The notes under the pieces: generated by a model
Seen by the model: only the letters and a program-made list of their open reading frames with translations
The model's database searches: none
Told to the model about the DNA's origin: nothing
Translations under genes and position numbers: made by a program
Shown here: piece after piece, positions 51,895 to 60,355 of the stretch
How positions within the stretch are numbered: position 1 is the stretch's first letter
Layout of the letters: every line of letters begins with the position of its first letter
NCBI RefSeq assembly: GCF_001426245.1
Contig: NZ_LMCM01000008.1
Coordinates: forward strand, 62,001 to 126,000
DNA: 64,000 bases
Source: Phycicoccus sp. Root101
GTDB taxonomy: Bacteria; Actinomycetota; Actinomycetes; Actinomycetales; Dermatophilaceae
Direction: 5' to 3'

Positions 51895-53298
51895 TCAGCG
51901 CGTGGTGCCTGCCGTCCAGACGTCGTCGGACGGCAGGTCCAGGGGCCACCGCCCGATCTGCGCGCCGTCGGCGTCGTAGGTGACGACCTCGTAGGACGCG
52001 ATCGACGGGTCCGTGGTCGGGGTGGTGACGAGGGCGGTCCCGTTGCGCACGGGGACGACCGCCGAGCTCGGATAGGCCAAGGATCCCGACGACACGAGAC
52101 GGACCGAGGCCGCGGTCGGGGCGAACACCTCGTGGGTCACCCGGTTGCCGTCGATCGCACCGTGGAGCACGAACGGACGGTCAGCAGCCGTGGCTGCGTC
52201 GATCGGGACGCCGGAGGCCGAGTCGGAGGCCATCGACTCGCTGCTGTCCTTGGCCCGCACGACGACCATGGCGCTGCGCAGCACCTGACCTCCGGGCAGG
52301 GTCGAGTCCACGACGATCACCTCGTTCGTGACCGGGCCCTTGGCGCCGAAGTCGGCGTGCTCGACGACCTGCGGGTCCGCAGCGCCGAAGAACCGGGTCG
52401 TGCTGCGGACGTCCTTGGGCTCCAACCCGAGCCTGACCGCGACTCCCGCCCCCATGGCATCCTCGGCCTTGGCCCGGAAGTCCTCGCCGGTGCAGTTCAG
52501 GCACACCGACCCCAGGTCCTCGCGCTGGGTCACGGGAGGGCCCGTCAGGGTGGCGGGCGTGTCGGCGACGGCGCCTCCCGAGGGGTGGATGCGCATCAGC
52601 GACGGTGGGGAGTCGTGGACGACGTTCGACCACGCTCCATCGGTCAGGGTGATCGGGCGGTAGGCATCGCGGGTCACCGTGCCGTCGATGCCGATCTGGA
52701 CGCCGGTCGAGAGCTCGAGCGTGCGGTTACCGGGAGTGGTCAGTGCGACGACCCTGCTGTCGGGGTCGTCGCTCTCGCGCAGGACGACGACGTCGGTGGC
52801 GTCCCCGCTCCACACAGAGACGCCGGCGAGCTCGTCGGCGCCGGCCCCCAGGGGTCCGGCGAACATGCTGACCCTGGTGGAGCCGCCGTCCTCTGGATCC
52901 CAGCCCACGACGACGCGCGTTCGGTCGAGGTCGGCGGCGTAGACGACGTGCGCCGTGAGGGACTTCTCCGTGACCGCGCTGATGAACGCCTTGTCCTCGG
53001 CGAGGGAGCCGCGCACCGGCCACGACGACATGGCGGCCCACCGTGGGTCGGAGGGGCCCGGCACGATGACCTGGGTGCGCTTGGCCGGCAGCGTCGACCG
53101 GCGGTCCCCTTGGCTCAGGCCGGGCACGAGGACCGCGACGGCGGCAACGGCTGCCACGGCACCGATCGCTGCGCCGCGGCGGCGTCGGCGGCTCGTGACG
53201 ACGGCGCCCGTGACCCGCTCGTAGGGGTCGAACGCGGGTCCGTCGAGCTCGTCGGCACGGGCCGCCAGGGCGTCGCGGAGCTGGGTCTCGAGGCTCAT
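51895..53298 (-). CDS. Putative membrane-anchored partner of the adjacent sigma factor
   Basis: A 467-residue protein: a short cytosolic N-terminus (about 1-38, MSLETQLRDALAARADELDG), one membrane helix (about 43-60) preceded by six Arg/Thr residues, and a large beta-rich outside domain with a CLNC motif (about 268). The layout of a small cytosolic head plus a sensor outside resembles anti-sigma factors. The ATG overlaps the sigma-factor stop by 4 bases. No recognised domain; the anti-sigma role is inferred from context. Confidence 0.65.
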   Translation of the reverse strand: MSLETQLRDALAARADELDGPAFDPYERVTGAVVTSRRRRRGAAIGAVAAVAAVAVLVPGLSQGDRRSTLPAKRTQVIVPGPSDPRWAAMSSWPVRGSLAEDKAFISAVTEKSLTAHVVYAADLDRTRVVVGWDPEDGGSTRVSMFAGPLGAGADELAGVSVWSGDATDVVVLRESDDPDSRVVALTTPGNRTLELSTGVQIGIDGTVTRDAYRPITLTDGAWSNVVHDSPPSLMRIHPSGGAVADTPATLTGPPVTQREDLGSVCLNCTGEDFRAKAEDAMGAGVAVRLGLEPKDVRSTTRFFGAADPQVVEHADFGAKGPVTNEVIVVDSTLPGGQVLRSAMVVVRAKDSSESMASDSASGVPIDAATAADRPFVLHGAIDGNRVTHEVFAPTAASVRLVSSGSLAYPSSAVVPVRNGTALVTTPTTDPSIASYEVVTYDADGAQIGRWPLDLPSDDVWTAGTTR

Positions 53299-53825
53299 GA
53301 CAGGCTCCTCTCGGGGGCGCCGTTGGTCTGTTGGAGCACGGTGCGGAGGCGGTCGAGGCCCCGGGAAGCCTGGCTCTTCACCGAGCCGAGCGACATGCCG
53401 AGCGCGTCGGCCGTGGCCGCCTCGGAGAGGTCGTCGAAGTAGCGCAGCACGACCACGGCGCGCATCCGTGGAGGAAGGCCGAGCACCGCCCGGGCGACCT
53501 CGTCGCGGGTGTCGTACGCGGCATACGCGTCGCCGGTGGCCCGGTCCGCGTGGGTGGGGACCTCGCCGAGGGTCTCGGCGACCCGGCGGCGACGCCACCA
53601 GGACGCGGACTCGTTCGCCAGCGCGGCGCGGGTGTAGGCGTAGGGGCCACCCGAGGTCTCGTCGCGGGAGATGTGGTCCCACCGGCGGTGCACCTTGACC
53701 AGCACCTGCTGCACGAGGTCCTCTGCCCGCCCCTGGTCGCCGGTGAGCAGGTAGGCCGTCCGGACCAGGGCGTGCCAGCGCGCCTGCACGAAGCGGCGGA
53801 ACTCCTCCTCGCCTCCTGCGTCCAC
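53295..53825 (-). CDS. ECF sigma factor, SigE family of actinobacteria
   Basis: A 176-residue ECF sigma factor. Region 2 (EEEFRRFVQARWHALVRTAY and GRAEDLVQQVLVKVHRRW, about 5-55) and region 4 (LPPRMRAVVVLRYFDDLSEA and GMSLGSVKSQASRGLDRLR, about 113-165) are clear. The pattern FxxFVxARxxxLxRTAYLLTGD is that of the Streptomyces SigE-type family. It starts with GTG and is coupled to the downstream membrane protein, likely its regulator. Confidence 0.92.
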   Translation of the reverse strand: MDAGGEEEFRRFVQARWHALVRTAYLLTGDQGRAEDLVQQVLVKVHRRWDHISRDETSGGPYAYTRAALANESASWWRRRRVAETLGEVPTHADRATGDAYAAYDTRDEVARAVLGLPPRMRAVVVLRYFDDLSEAATADALGMSLGSVKSQASRGLDRLRTVLQQTNGAPERSLS

Positions 53826-53942
53826 GTCCCACCCCTGCCTGCCCCGGCCGACCTGGTGTCGGCACCCACCCCCTGGACGCGGGTCAGCATGCCGCAGGTT
53901 GAGAGCGGTGGGAGATATTTCGGACGACTCACCCCGACACGC

Positions 53943-54011
53943 ACGCAAAGCGGGGGTTGTTCGGCAAGACCGGGTCATGCAGATCCCGTGTCCCCGAACA
54001 ACCCCCGCTTT
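53943..54011. repeat. 20-bp perfect inverted repeat between phoU and sigma gene
   Basis: GCAAAGCGGGGGTTGTTCGG (53943-53962) and its exact complement CCGAACAACCCCCGCTTTGC (53992-54011) flank a 29-base loop. It lies between tandem minus-strand genes, so it may terminate phoU transcription, though the loop is large and the arms longer than needed. The remaining parts of 53826-54061 show no gene. Confidence 0.75.
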
Positions 54012-54061
54012 GCCGTGCCGCGGTGAGGCGGTTGCGCCGTGTCGCGGGTGGTGCGGCGGAC

Positions 54062-54748
54062 CTACAGCGTGGGGCTGTGGTCCTCCTGCTCCTCGTGGTC
54101 CTCGGCGACGTCCCACTCGCCGGTGACGAGGTAGACGACCCGGTGGGCCACCGAGACGGCGTGGTCGGCGAACCGCTCGTAGTAGCGACCGACCAGCGTC
54201 ATGTCGACGGCCGCCTCGGTGCCGTGCTTCCACGTCCCGTCGATGAGGTGGCTGAACAGCGTGCGGTGCAGCTCGTCCATCGCGTCGTCGTCGCGCTCGA
54301 GCGTCTTGGCGTCCTCGACGTCCTTGGCCGCGATGACCTGGCCGCACTTGGCGACGATGCGCTCGGCGACCTGGCCCATCTGCAGGATGGTCGCCCGGAT
54401 GTCCGCGGGCACGGCCGACTCGGGGTACCGCAGCCGTGCGACCTTGGCGACGTGGCGGGCGAGGTCGCCCATCCGCTCGAGGTCAGCACTCATGCGCATG
54501 GAGGTGACCACCATGCGAAGGTCCGTGGCGACCGGCTGCTGCCGGGCCAGGAGGTCGATGGAGAGGGCGTCGAGCCCCTCACGCATGCGGTCGAGCTCCT
54601 TGTCGGCCTGGATGACCGACTCGGCGAGCTGGATGTCGGCGTCGAGGAGGGCGGTCGTGGCCCGGGACATGGCCGACCCCGCCAGGCGGGTCATCTCGAC
54701 GAGCTGGTCGGAGATGGTGTCGAGGTCCTCGTGAAAAGCGTCGCGCAT
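54062..54748 (-). CDS. phoU: Phosphate-signalling regulator PhoU
   Basis: A 228-residue protein of two three-helix bundles, with MRDAFHEDLDTISDQLVEMT at the start and the metal-binding repeats (ADKELDRMREGLDALSID and ERDDDAMDELHRTLFSHLID). PhoU links Pst transport to the phosphate two-component kinase. ATG 54748 gives the standard length. It is divergent from senX3 and shares a PhoP-box region with it. Confidence 0.93.
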   Translation of the reverse strand: MRDAFHEDLDTISDQLVEMTRLAGSAMSRATTALLDADIQLAESVIQADKELDRMREGLDALSIDLLARQQPVATDLRMVVTSMRMSADLERMGDLARHVAKVARLRYPESAVPADIRATILQMGQVAERIVAKCGQVIAAKDVEDAKTLERDDDAMDELHRTLFSHLIDGTWKHGTEAAVDMTLVGRYYERFADHAVSVAHRVVYLVTGEWDVAEDHEEQEDHSPTL

Positions 54749-54801
54749 TACTTCCCTAGCGTGAGTGCGGTGGAGCGTGCGAGCCGAGGCTCCCACGGGG
54801 C

Positions 54802-54834
54802 AGTGAACGGTCGGATGACCTCAGGTGAACATCT
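54802..54834. promoter_or_regulatory. Triple PhoP box between phoU and senX3
   Basis: Three consecutive 11-base units, AGTGAACGGTC, GGATGACCTCA and GGTGAACATCT, fill 54802-54834; the outer two match the GGTGAAC core and the middle one is degenerate. This is the layout of PhoP boxes in actinobacterial phoU-phoRP gaps, implying autoregulation of both divergent transcripts. Confidence 0.75.
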
Positions 54835-54902
54835 GGGGGTCCCGTGCGGGCCGGTCCTGATTCCGGACCGGACCGGTATGGCGCGCACCGTACATTGGGA
54901 TC

Positions 54903-56099
54903 GTGGATGCGACCACTGCCGCCGTGCTGGCCGGGTTCGCCGGGCTGCTCACCGGTGCCCTGGCCGTCATCGCCGTGCGCTACTCCGAGCGCCAGCAGAC
55001 GCAGCTGCCGGACACGACGCCCTTGGCCACCTCGCTGCCGCCGGGTGTGGGCGACGTCCTCGCGGTGCTGCGGTCGAGCGCCATCGTCGTCGACTCGGCG
55101 GACGCCGTCACCAAGATGTCGCCGGCAGCCGTCGCCTACGGCCTGGTGCGGGACGGCGAGCTCGTCCACGCCGAGCTGCGCCACCTCGCCCGGCAGGTCC
55201 GCCGCGACGGGGTGATCCGCGAGTCGCAGCTCGAGCTGTCACGTGGCCCGCTCGGCCAGGGCCGGTCCATCATGCAGGCGCGGGTCGCCCCGCTCGGCAG
55301 CAGCCACGTGCTGCTCCTCGTCGAGGACCACACCCAGGCCAGGCGCGTCGAGGAGGTCCGCCGGGACTTCGTCGCCAACGTCAGCCACGAGCTCAAGACC
55401 CCCGTAGGTGGCATCGGCCTGCTCGCCGAGGCGATCCTCGACGCGAAGGACGACCCGGTCGCGGTCGAGCGGTTCGCCGGCCGCATGCAGGTCGAGAGCC
55501 ACCGCCTCGCCCAGCTGGTCAAGGAGATCGTGGACCTGTCGCGCCTGCAGGTCGCCGACACGCTGCACGAGCCGCGCCTCGTCGACGTGACCGCTGCGGT
55601 GCACGAGGCCATCGACTACTCGCGGGTCGGCTCCGACGCCAAGCAGATCGAGATCGCCGAGGCGTGCGCGCCCGACCTCAAGGTGTTCGGCGACGAGGAC
55701 CTGCTCGTCACCGCCGTCCGCAACCTCATCGGCAACGCCGTCGCCTACTCGGGCAACGGCACTCGCGTCGCGGTCGGCGGTCGCCTCAACGGCGACATGG
55801 TCGAGATCACCGTGACCGACCAGGGCCAGGGCATCCCGCAGGCCGAGCAGGCGCGCATCTTCGAGCGGTTCTACCGCGTCGACGGCGCGCGCTCGCGCGC
55901 CACGGGTGGCACCGGCCTCGGCCTGGCCATCGTCAAGCACATCTGCGCCAACCACGGTGGCGACGTCACCGTGTGGAGCGAGGAGGGCCGTGGATCCACG
56001 TTCACGATCCGCCTCCCCGCCGCCGCCGACCGCTCCGGCGGCCGGATCGACCCTGCTTCCCCCACAGCCGCACCGTCCCAAGGAGACCCCCGCGCATGA
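54903..56099 (+). CDS. senX3: Phosphate-sensing histidine kinase (SenX3/PhoR)
   Basis: A 398-residue kinase. It has one or two N-terminal membrane helices (about 5-28), a PAS-like domain (about 50-150), HisKA with His in NVSHELKTPVGGIG (about 161) and an ATPase domain with NLIGNAVAYS, DQGQGIP and TGGTGLGLAIVKH. Gene order phoU, senX3, regX3 and the PhoP box identify it as the phosphate kinase. It starts with GTG and overlaps regX3 by ATGA. Confidence 0.94.
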   Translation: MDATTAAVLAGFAGLLTGALAVIAVRYSERQQTQLPDTTPLATSLPPGVGDVLAVLRSSAIVVDSADAVTKMSPAAVAYGLVRDGELVHAELRHLARQVRRDGVIRESQLELSRGPLGQGRSIMQARVAPLGSSHVLLLVEDHTQARRVEEVRRDFVANVSHELKTPVGGIGLLAEAILDAKDDPVAVERFAGRMQVESHRLAQLVKEIVDLSRLQVADTLHEPRLVDVTAAVHEAIDYSRVGSDAKQIEIAEACAPDLKVFGDEDLLVTAVRNLIGNAVAYSGNGTRVAVGGRLNGDMVEITVTDQGQGIPQAEQARIFERFYRVDGARSRATGGTGLGLAIVKHICANHGGDVTVWSEEGRGSTFTIRLPAAADRSGGRIDPASPTAAPSQGDPRA

Positions 56100-56779
56100 C
56101 CCGAATCCTGGTCGTCGAGGACGAGGTGTCGTTCTCCGACCCCTTGTCCTACCTGCTGCGCAAGGAGGGCTACGAGGTGGCCGTCGCCGAGACCGGACCG
56201 GAAGCCCTCGAAGACTTCGACCGGTCGGGTGCCGACCTCGTCCTGCTCGACCTCATGCTGCCCGGCCTGTCCGGGACCGAGGTGTGCCGTGCGCTGCGCC
56301 AACGGTCCAACGTGCCCGTGATCATGCTGACCGCCAAGGACAGCGAGATCGACAAGGTCGTGGGCCTCGAGATCGGCGCAGACGACTACGTCACCAAGCC
56401 GTACTCGTCCCGCGAGCTGCTGGCCCGGATCAAGGCCGTGCTGCGACGGCTGTCCGAGCCCGAGGACCTGGTCCCGGCGACCATCGAGGCGGGCCCGGTC
56501 CGCATGGACGTCGAGCGCCACATCGTCACCGTCTCCGGCGAGACGACGCAGCTGCCGCTCAAGGAGTTCGAGCTGCTGGAGATGTTGCTGCGCAACACCG
56601 GTCGTGTGCTCACGCGGATGCAGCTCATCGACCGGGTGTGGGGCAGCGACTACGTCGGCGACACCAAGACGCTGGACGTCCACGTGAAGCGGCTGCGCGC
56701 CAAGATCGAGCCCGACCCGGCCGACCCGCGCTTCATCGTCACCGTGCGCGGGCTCGGCTACAAGTTCGAGTCCGACTGA
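56096..56779 (+). CDS. regX3: Phosphate response regulator (RegX3/PhoP)
   Basis: A 227-residue OmpR-type regulator. The receiver has LVVEDEVSFSDPL, phospho-acceptor Asp in LVLLDLMLPGLSG (about 52), MLTAKDSEIDK and KPYSSRELLARIKA. The winged helix has LPLKEFELLEMLLRNTGRVL and TLDVHVKRLRAKIEPDP. It should bind the 11-base repeats found upstream of pstS and in the phoU-senX3 gap. A hairpin terminator follows 3 bases after the stop. Confidence 0.95.
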   Translation: MTRILVVEDEVSFSDPLSYLLRKEGYEVAVAETGPEALEDFDRSGADLVLLDLMLPGLSGTEVCRALRQRSNVPVIMLTAKDSEIDKVVGLEIGADDYVTKPYSSRELLARIKAVLRRLSEPEDLVPATIEAGPVRMDVERHIVTVSGETTQLPLKEFELLEMLLRNTGRVLTRMQLIDRVWGSDYVGDTKTLDVHVKRLRAKIEPDPADPRFIVTVRGLGYKFESD

Positions 56780-56782
56780 GAC

Positions 56783-56812
56783 GTATGGCGCGGAGTCGGC
56801 TCCGCGCCATAC
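56783..56812 (+). terminator. Hairpin terminator after regX3
   Basis: GTATGGCGCGGAG (56783-56795) and CTCCGCGCCATAC (56800-56812) form a perfect 13-bp stem with a TCGG loop. It begins almost at the regX3 stop codon and can also serve the convergent lipoprotein gene. Confidence 0.85.
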
Positions 56813-56830
56813 CCCCGTGGCCGGGGGAGG

Positions 56831-57364
56831 TCAGGGGGTGGCGGTCGTCGTGGTCGCGGACGGTGCCGGGGTGGGCGCGAGCGTCGCGTAGTAACCGGAG
56901 GCGGGCAGCACCGGAACCGTCACGACGGCAGCCGGGGCCGTCGGCGACTGGACCGTGAGCTGGACGACGTCGCCGGGGCTCACGGGCACCGAGGGCAGCT
57001 GCACCTGGGTGGTGTCGGACAGCCTGGCCTCGGAGTGTGCGGCGGACTGGGCGAACACCGGCTTGGCCTGCGGGAGGGCGAACGCGAGGCGCTGGGAGTC
57101 GCCGCTGGTGTTGGACACCGAGGCCGACAGCACGCCGGGCTGGTCCTTGCCTGAGCTGATCACCACGAGGTCGCGCAGCTGGACGCTGCCGAGGTCGACG
57201 GCCACGCCGTCGGCCGGTGCGTAGGCCTGGTCGGTCTGGATCGGCGACTGGGTCTGGCACGCGGACAGGGCCAGCGCGGCACCGAGCACGGCCACCGGAA
57301 CGAGTCGACGCAGGGGCGAGGGGCGGCCTGCGGAGCGGGCGGCCAGCGGGGTTCGGCGCATCAC
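56831..57364 (-). CDS. Small secreted lipoprotein, unknown function
   Basis: A 177-residue protein. The signal peptide with basic N-terminus (RRTPLAARSAGRPSPLRR) ends in lipobox LSAC (Cys about 36). The mature part is a beta-sandwich-like domain (LRDLVVISSGKDQPGVLSAS, VSPGDVVQLTVQSPT) similar in layout to actinobacterial copper-chaperone or DUF-type lipoproteins, but with no His/Met site. A Thr-rich tail ends it. Function unknown. Confidence 0.72.
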   Translation of the reverse strand: MMRRTPLAARSAGRPSPLRRLVPVAVLGAALALSACQTQSPIQTDQAYAPADGVAVDLGSVQLRDLVVISSGKDQPGVLSASVSNTSGDSQRLAFALPQAKPVFAQSAAHSEARLSDTTQVQLPSVPVSPGDVVQLTVQSPTAPAAVVTVPVLPASGYYATLAPTPAPSATTTTATP

Positions 57365-57560
57365 GGGGACAGCCTACCGGGCCTCGTGCCGACGGTGCGC
57401 ACCCGTGCGCGTTGCACGGAAGAGTACATCCTGTCAAGACCGAAATCATTGCCCCATAAGGCATTTCCATGCCCCTGACCAGCGCAAACGTGAACCGGAC
57501 TGCTTTCCCGTCCCCGGCGTGGCGTGATATTCTGAGGGTCGCGAAAGGGGAAAACAGCAC

Positions 57561-58043
57561 ATGGTTTTCAAGGTCGGCGAGACGGTCGTGTACCCCCACC
57601 ACGGGGCTGCACTGATCGAAGAAATCAACACCCGCACGATCAAGGGCGAGGAGAAGATCTACCTCAAGCTCAAGGTGGCCCAAGGCGACCTGACGATCGA
57701 GGTTCCTGCAGAGAACTGCGAGGACATCGGTGTGCGTGACGTCGTCGGACAGGAGGGCCTGGACAAGGTCTTCGCGGTCCTGCGCGCTCCCCACACCGAG
57801 GAGCCGACCAACTGGTCGCGCCGCTACAAGGCCAACCTCGAGAAGCTCGCCTCCGGCGATGTCATCAAGGTGGCCGAGGTCGTCCGCGACCTGTGGCGTC
57901 GGGACAAGGACCGTGGCCTGTCGGCCGGCGAGAAGCGCATGCTCGCCAAGGCACGTCAGATCCTCGTCTCCGAGCTGGCTCTGGCCGAGAAGACGAACGA
58001 GGACAAGGCTGAGGCCATCCTCGACGAGGTTCTCGCGTCCTGA
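57561..58043 (+). CDS. carD: CarD family RNA polymerase-binding regulator
   Basis: A 160-residue CarD protein that stabilises open promoter complexes. The N-terminal Tudor-like RNA-polymerase interaction domain starts [20 protein letters not shown]; the C-terminal helical DNA-binding domain has [17 protein letters not shown] with the Trp that wedges the promoter bubble, and [20 protein letters not shown]. It precedes ispD-ispF as in mycobacteria. AAAGGGGAAAA before the ATG is the ribosome site. Confidence 0.96.
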   Translation: MVFKVGETVVYPHHGAALIEEINTRTIKGEEKIYLKLKVAQGDLTIEVPAENCEDIGVRDVVGQEGLDKVFAVLRAPHTEEPTNWSRRYKANLEKLASGDVIKVAEVVRDLWRRDKDRGLSAGEKRMLAKARQILVSELALAEKTNEDKAEAILDEVLAS

Positions 58044-58714
58044 GCGCCGCCGTCGTCCTCGTGGCCGGTGGCCAGGGGACCCGGCTCGGGGCTGCCCAGC
58101 CCAAGGCGTTCGTCGACCTCGACGGAACGTCACTGCTCGAGCACGCCGTGACTCGAGCGCTCGGGGTACCTGAGGTGTCCCACGTCGTCATCGTCGCGCC
58201 CGTCTCCCACCTCAGGGAGGCGGGCGCGATCGCGTCCCGGAGCAGTCGCCCGCAGGATGTCGAGGTCGTCAGGGGTGGGGCCGAGCGCACGGACTCGGTT
58301 GCGGCGGGGATGCGCGCCCTGCGCCCGGACGATGGGATCGTGCTCGTCCACGACGCCGCGCGCTGCCTCGCGCCGTCGTCGTTGTTCAGCAGACTGGTCC
58401 ACGAGGTGCGCTCCGGCCACCCGGCGGTCGTGCCGGGTCTGCCGGTGACGGACACCATCAAGCAGGTCGACGACGACGGTGTCGTCGTGGCGACGCCCGA
58501 TCGGTCGCGGCTGCGCGCCGTCCAGACGCCGCAGGCGTTCCTGCGCGAGGTCCTCGAGCACGCGCACGCCTCGGGCGCCCACGCGACCGACGACGCCGCG
58601 CTGGTCGAAGCCGTGGGCGGTCACGTGCGGGTCGTCGAGGGGCACCGGCTCGCGTTCAAGGTGACGACACCGGACGACCTCGCCACCGCGCGGCGCCACC
58701 TCGATGACGCCTGA
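58040..58714 (+). CDS. ispD: 2-C-methyl-D-erythritol 4-phosphate cytidylyltransferase
   Basis: A 224-residue MEP-pathway enzyme. The nucleotide-binding loop [19 protein letters not shown] is at about 6-24, with VHDAARC (about 104) and [14 protein letters not shown] (about 169). There is no ATG, GTG or TTG between the in-frame stop at 58010 and GTG 58061. GTG 58061 would cut off the first beta strand, so CTG 58040, which overlaps the carD stop by CTGA, is the likely start. The gene ends inside a short tandem repeat. Confidence 0.93.
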   Translation: MSAAVVLVAGGQGTRLGAAQPKAFVDLDGTSLLEHAVTRALGVPEVSHVVIVAPVSHLREAGAIASRSSRPQDVEVVRGGAERTDSVAAGMRALRPDDGIVLVHDAARCLAPSSLFSRLVHEVRSGHPAVVPGLPVTDTIKQVDDDGVVVATPDRSRLRAVQTPQAFLREVLEHAHASGAHATDDAALVEAVGGHVRVVEGHRLAFKVTTPDDLATARRHLDDA

Positions 58715-58732
58715 CGCCTGACGCCTGACGCC
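58705..58732. repeat. Four tandem TGACGCC units at the ispD stop
   Basis: TGACGCC occurs four times in a row from 58705 to 58732. The ispD stop codon is the TGA of the second unit. Because the unit is 7 bases, a TGA falls in every reading frame. It may be slippage-prone but changes in copy number would hardly alter IspD. Confidence 0.85.
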
Positions 58733-58756
58733 TGACCCCAGACCTCTGGCGGGGGA

Positions 58757-59341
58757 TCAGCGGGTGAGCGCCGCGACCACCTCGTCCCACGTCGCCACGG
58801 GGGCGGTCGGTGCGGGAGCGTGCAGGGTGCTCATCCAGCCGTCGAGCAGACGACCCCGCTCGACGAGCAGGTCCGGCACGAACGTCGGCACCGGGAACCC
58901 CGCCCGCCACACCGCCTTGGCGCTGCCCCAGTTGCCGGCGTGCGCCTCCCAGCGCACCGTGCGGAAGGCGAGCTCCCCGAAGGCGTGCGCCACCACCACG
59001 CGGACGCTCTCCGACATCACACCCCGCCCGCGGAAGTCCTGGTGGGTGGCGAAGCCCAGTGACCCGGCCCCGGCGTCGACCGCCAGGATCCGCAGGTCGA
59101 TCGACGCGGCATACCGGCCGTCCACCTCCACGGCCCAGCAGATCTGGTCCGGCGACGGGGCGGTGAACTCCGTGACGTAGTCGACGGCCATCTCGCGGGT
59201 GTACTCGAGCGGCACGGTGGTGAACCGGCGCGAGAGCGGGTCGACCGCGCGCTCCAGGACGCCCTCGGCGTCGGACTCGCGGTGGGGGCGCAGGGTGACC
59301 AGGTCGCCGGTGAGGACGGGGATCGGCAGCGGTTCGCTCAT
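58757..59341 (-). CDS. GNAT family acetyltransferase
   Basis: A 194-residue protein similar to RimJ/RimL-type N-acetyltransferases: [15 protein letters not shown] (about 19-33), [20 protein letters not shown] (acetyl-CoA motif A, about 95-114) and [20 protein letters not shown]. The substrate, protein N-terminus or small molecule, is unknown. It lies on the opposite strand between ispD and ispF. Confidence 0.87.
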   Translation of the reverse strand: MSEPLPIPVLTGDLVTLRPHRESDAEGVLERAVDPLSRRFTTVPLEYTREMAVDYVTEFTAPSPDQICWAVEVDGRYAASIDLRILAVDAGAGSLGFATHQDFRGRGVMSESVRVVVAHAFGELAFRTVRWEAHAGNWGSAKAVWRAGFPVPTFVPDLLVERGRLLDGWMSTLHAPAPTAPVATWDEVVAALTR

Positions 59342-59415
59342 GCGCGGCAACGCTAACGGGGAGGCAGGGAGGGGCTCACCCGATTTTGCCCGCGCGGCGG
59401 TGGTTGGATGGCGCC

Positions 59416-59904
59416 ATGGTGCCCACCGGTATGCCGCGCACGGGGATCGGCGTGGACGTCCACGCCTTCTCGACCGACCCGACCCGGGAGCTGTGGGTGG
59501 CCGGCCTGCACTGGCCGGGGGTGGGCCTGGCCGGGCACTCCGACGCCGATGTGGCCTGCCACGCCGCCTGCGACGCCCTGTTCTCGGCCGCGGGGATCGG
59601 TGACCTCGGCCTGCATTTCGGCACCGACCGCCCGGAGTGGGACGGCGCGGCCGGCCGCACCCTGCTCGCCGAGGCCGCTCGGCTGGTGCGGGAGGCGGGG
59701 TTCGAGATCGGCAACATCGGCGTCCAGGTCATCGGCACCACCCCGAAGATCGGCACGCAGCGCCACCTCGCCGAGCAGGTGATGTCGGCGGCGGTCGATG
59801 CCCCCGTGTCGGTCAGCGGCACCACGACCGACGGGTTGGGCCTCACCGGCCGCGGCGAGGGCCTCGCCGCCATCGCGACCGCGCTGGTCTACTCCTCGTC
59901 CTGA
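59416..59904 (+). CDS. ispF: 2-C-methyl-D-erythritol 2,4-cyclodiphosphate synthase
   Basis: A 162-residue MEP-pathway enzyme. Zinc ligands are in GVDVHAF (DxH, about 13-15) and the third His in [20 protein letters not shown] (about 42-61); [17 protein letters not shown] (about 136-152) closes the active site. ATG 59416 is used; ATG 59431 would also retain all motifs. Its 3' end overlaps a convergent membrane-protein gene by 16 bases. Confidence 0.94.
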   Translation: MVPTGMPRTGIGVDVHAFSTDPTRELWVAGLHWPGVGLAGHSDADVACHAACDALFSAAGIGDLGLHFGTDRPEWDGAAGRTLLAEAARLVREAGFEIGNIGVQVIGTTPKIGTQRHLAEQVMSAAVDAPVSVSGTTTDGLGLTGRGEGLAAIATALVYSSS

Positions 59905-60254
59905 GGCCAGTCGGTCGCAGGGGCGGCTGTCCGCTCCGAGCGGTCGCTGACCACGGCCGCGACGAGCAGCCCCAGGCCGACCAGCTGCATCGTTGCGGCC
60001 AGCATCCCCAGTGCGTTGATGAGCAGGCTGCCACCCACCAGCATCCGGCCCGTTGTCATGATCGAACCACTGATCGTGAGGTTGGTCAGGACACCCAGCA
60101 GGAGGAGTCCGAATCCGGCCGCGCCCAGGTGTGCCCATCCGGCGTCGGGCTGCATCCTGCGGCCGACGACGACCACTCCGACCATCAGCACCATGGCGTT
60201 GAGCACGCCCGGTAGCAGCGCGAACGCTACTGCCGTGTGCGTGAATCCGTTCAT
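59889..60254 (-). CDS. Small four-helix membrane protein, unknown function
   Basis: A 121-residue protein with four hydrophobic segments (about 5-30, 42-65, 68-84 and 85-105) and a charged C-terminus. No signature residues are recognised. It overlaps the convergent ispF end by 16 bases. A long terminator-like palindrome lies upstream of its start, belonging to the next gene. Confidence 0.65.
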   Translation of the reverse strand: MNGFTHTAVAFALLPGVLNAMVLMVGVVVVGRRMQPDAGWAHLGAAGFGLLLLGVLTNLTISGSIMTTGRMLVGGSLLINALGMLAATMQLVGLGLLVAAVVSDRSERTAAPATDWPQDEE

Positions 60255-60299
60255 GCGGTTTCCCCCCTCATGTCGTGGCGGTCACGGTACCCCGACGGG

Positions 60300-60335
60300 C
60301 TCGGGCCCGGACCGCGTTCGCGGTCCGGGCCCGAG
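60300..60335 (-). terminator. 17-bp perfect hairpin, terminator of the phospholipase C gene
   Basis: CTCGGGCCCGGACCGCG (60300-60316) and CGCGGTCCGGGCCCGAG (60319-60335) are exact complements, best drawn with a TTCG-containing loop. It lies 21 bases past the stop of the minus-strand phospholipase C gene. Confidence 0.88.
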
Positions 60336-60355
60336 GTGGGTGTCGTGCGTCGGTG

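Noticed and set aside
53957-56779. One open frame of 940 codons spanning phoU antisense, the gap and regX3
   Set aside because: Only the last 227 codons (regX3) have protein character; the rest is an antisense or out-of-frame reading of phoU and senX3 kept open by high GC.
58705-58732. CRISPR-like repeat
   Set aside because: The units are 7 bases, contiguous, without spacers. No CRISPR array or cas gene was seen anywhere in the window.
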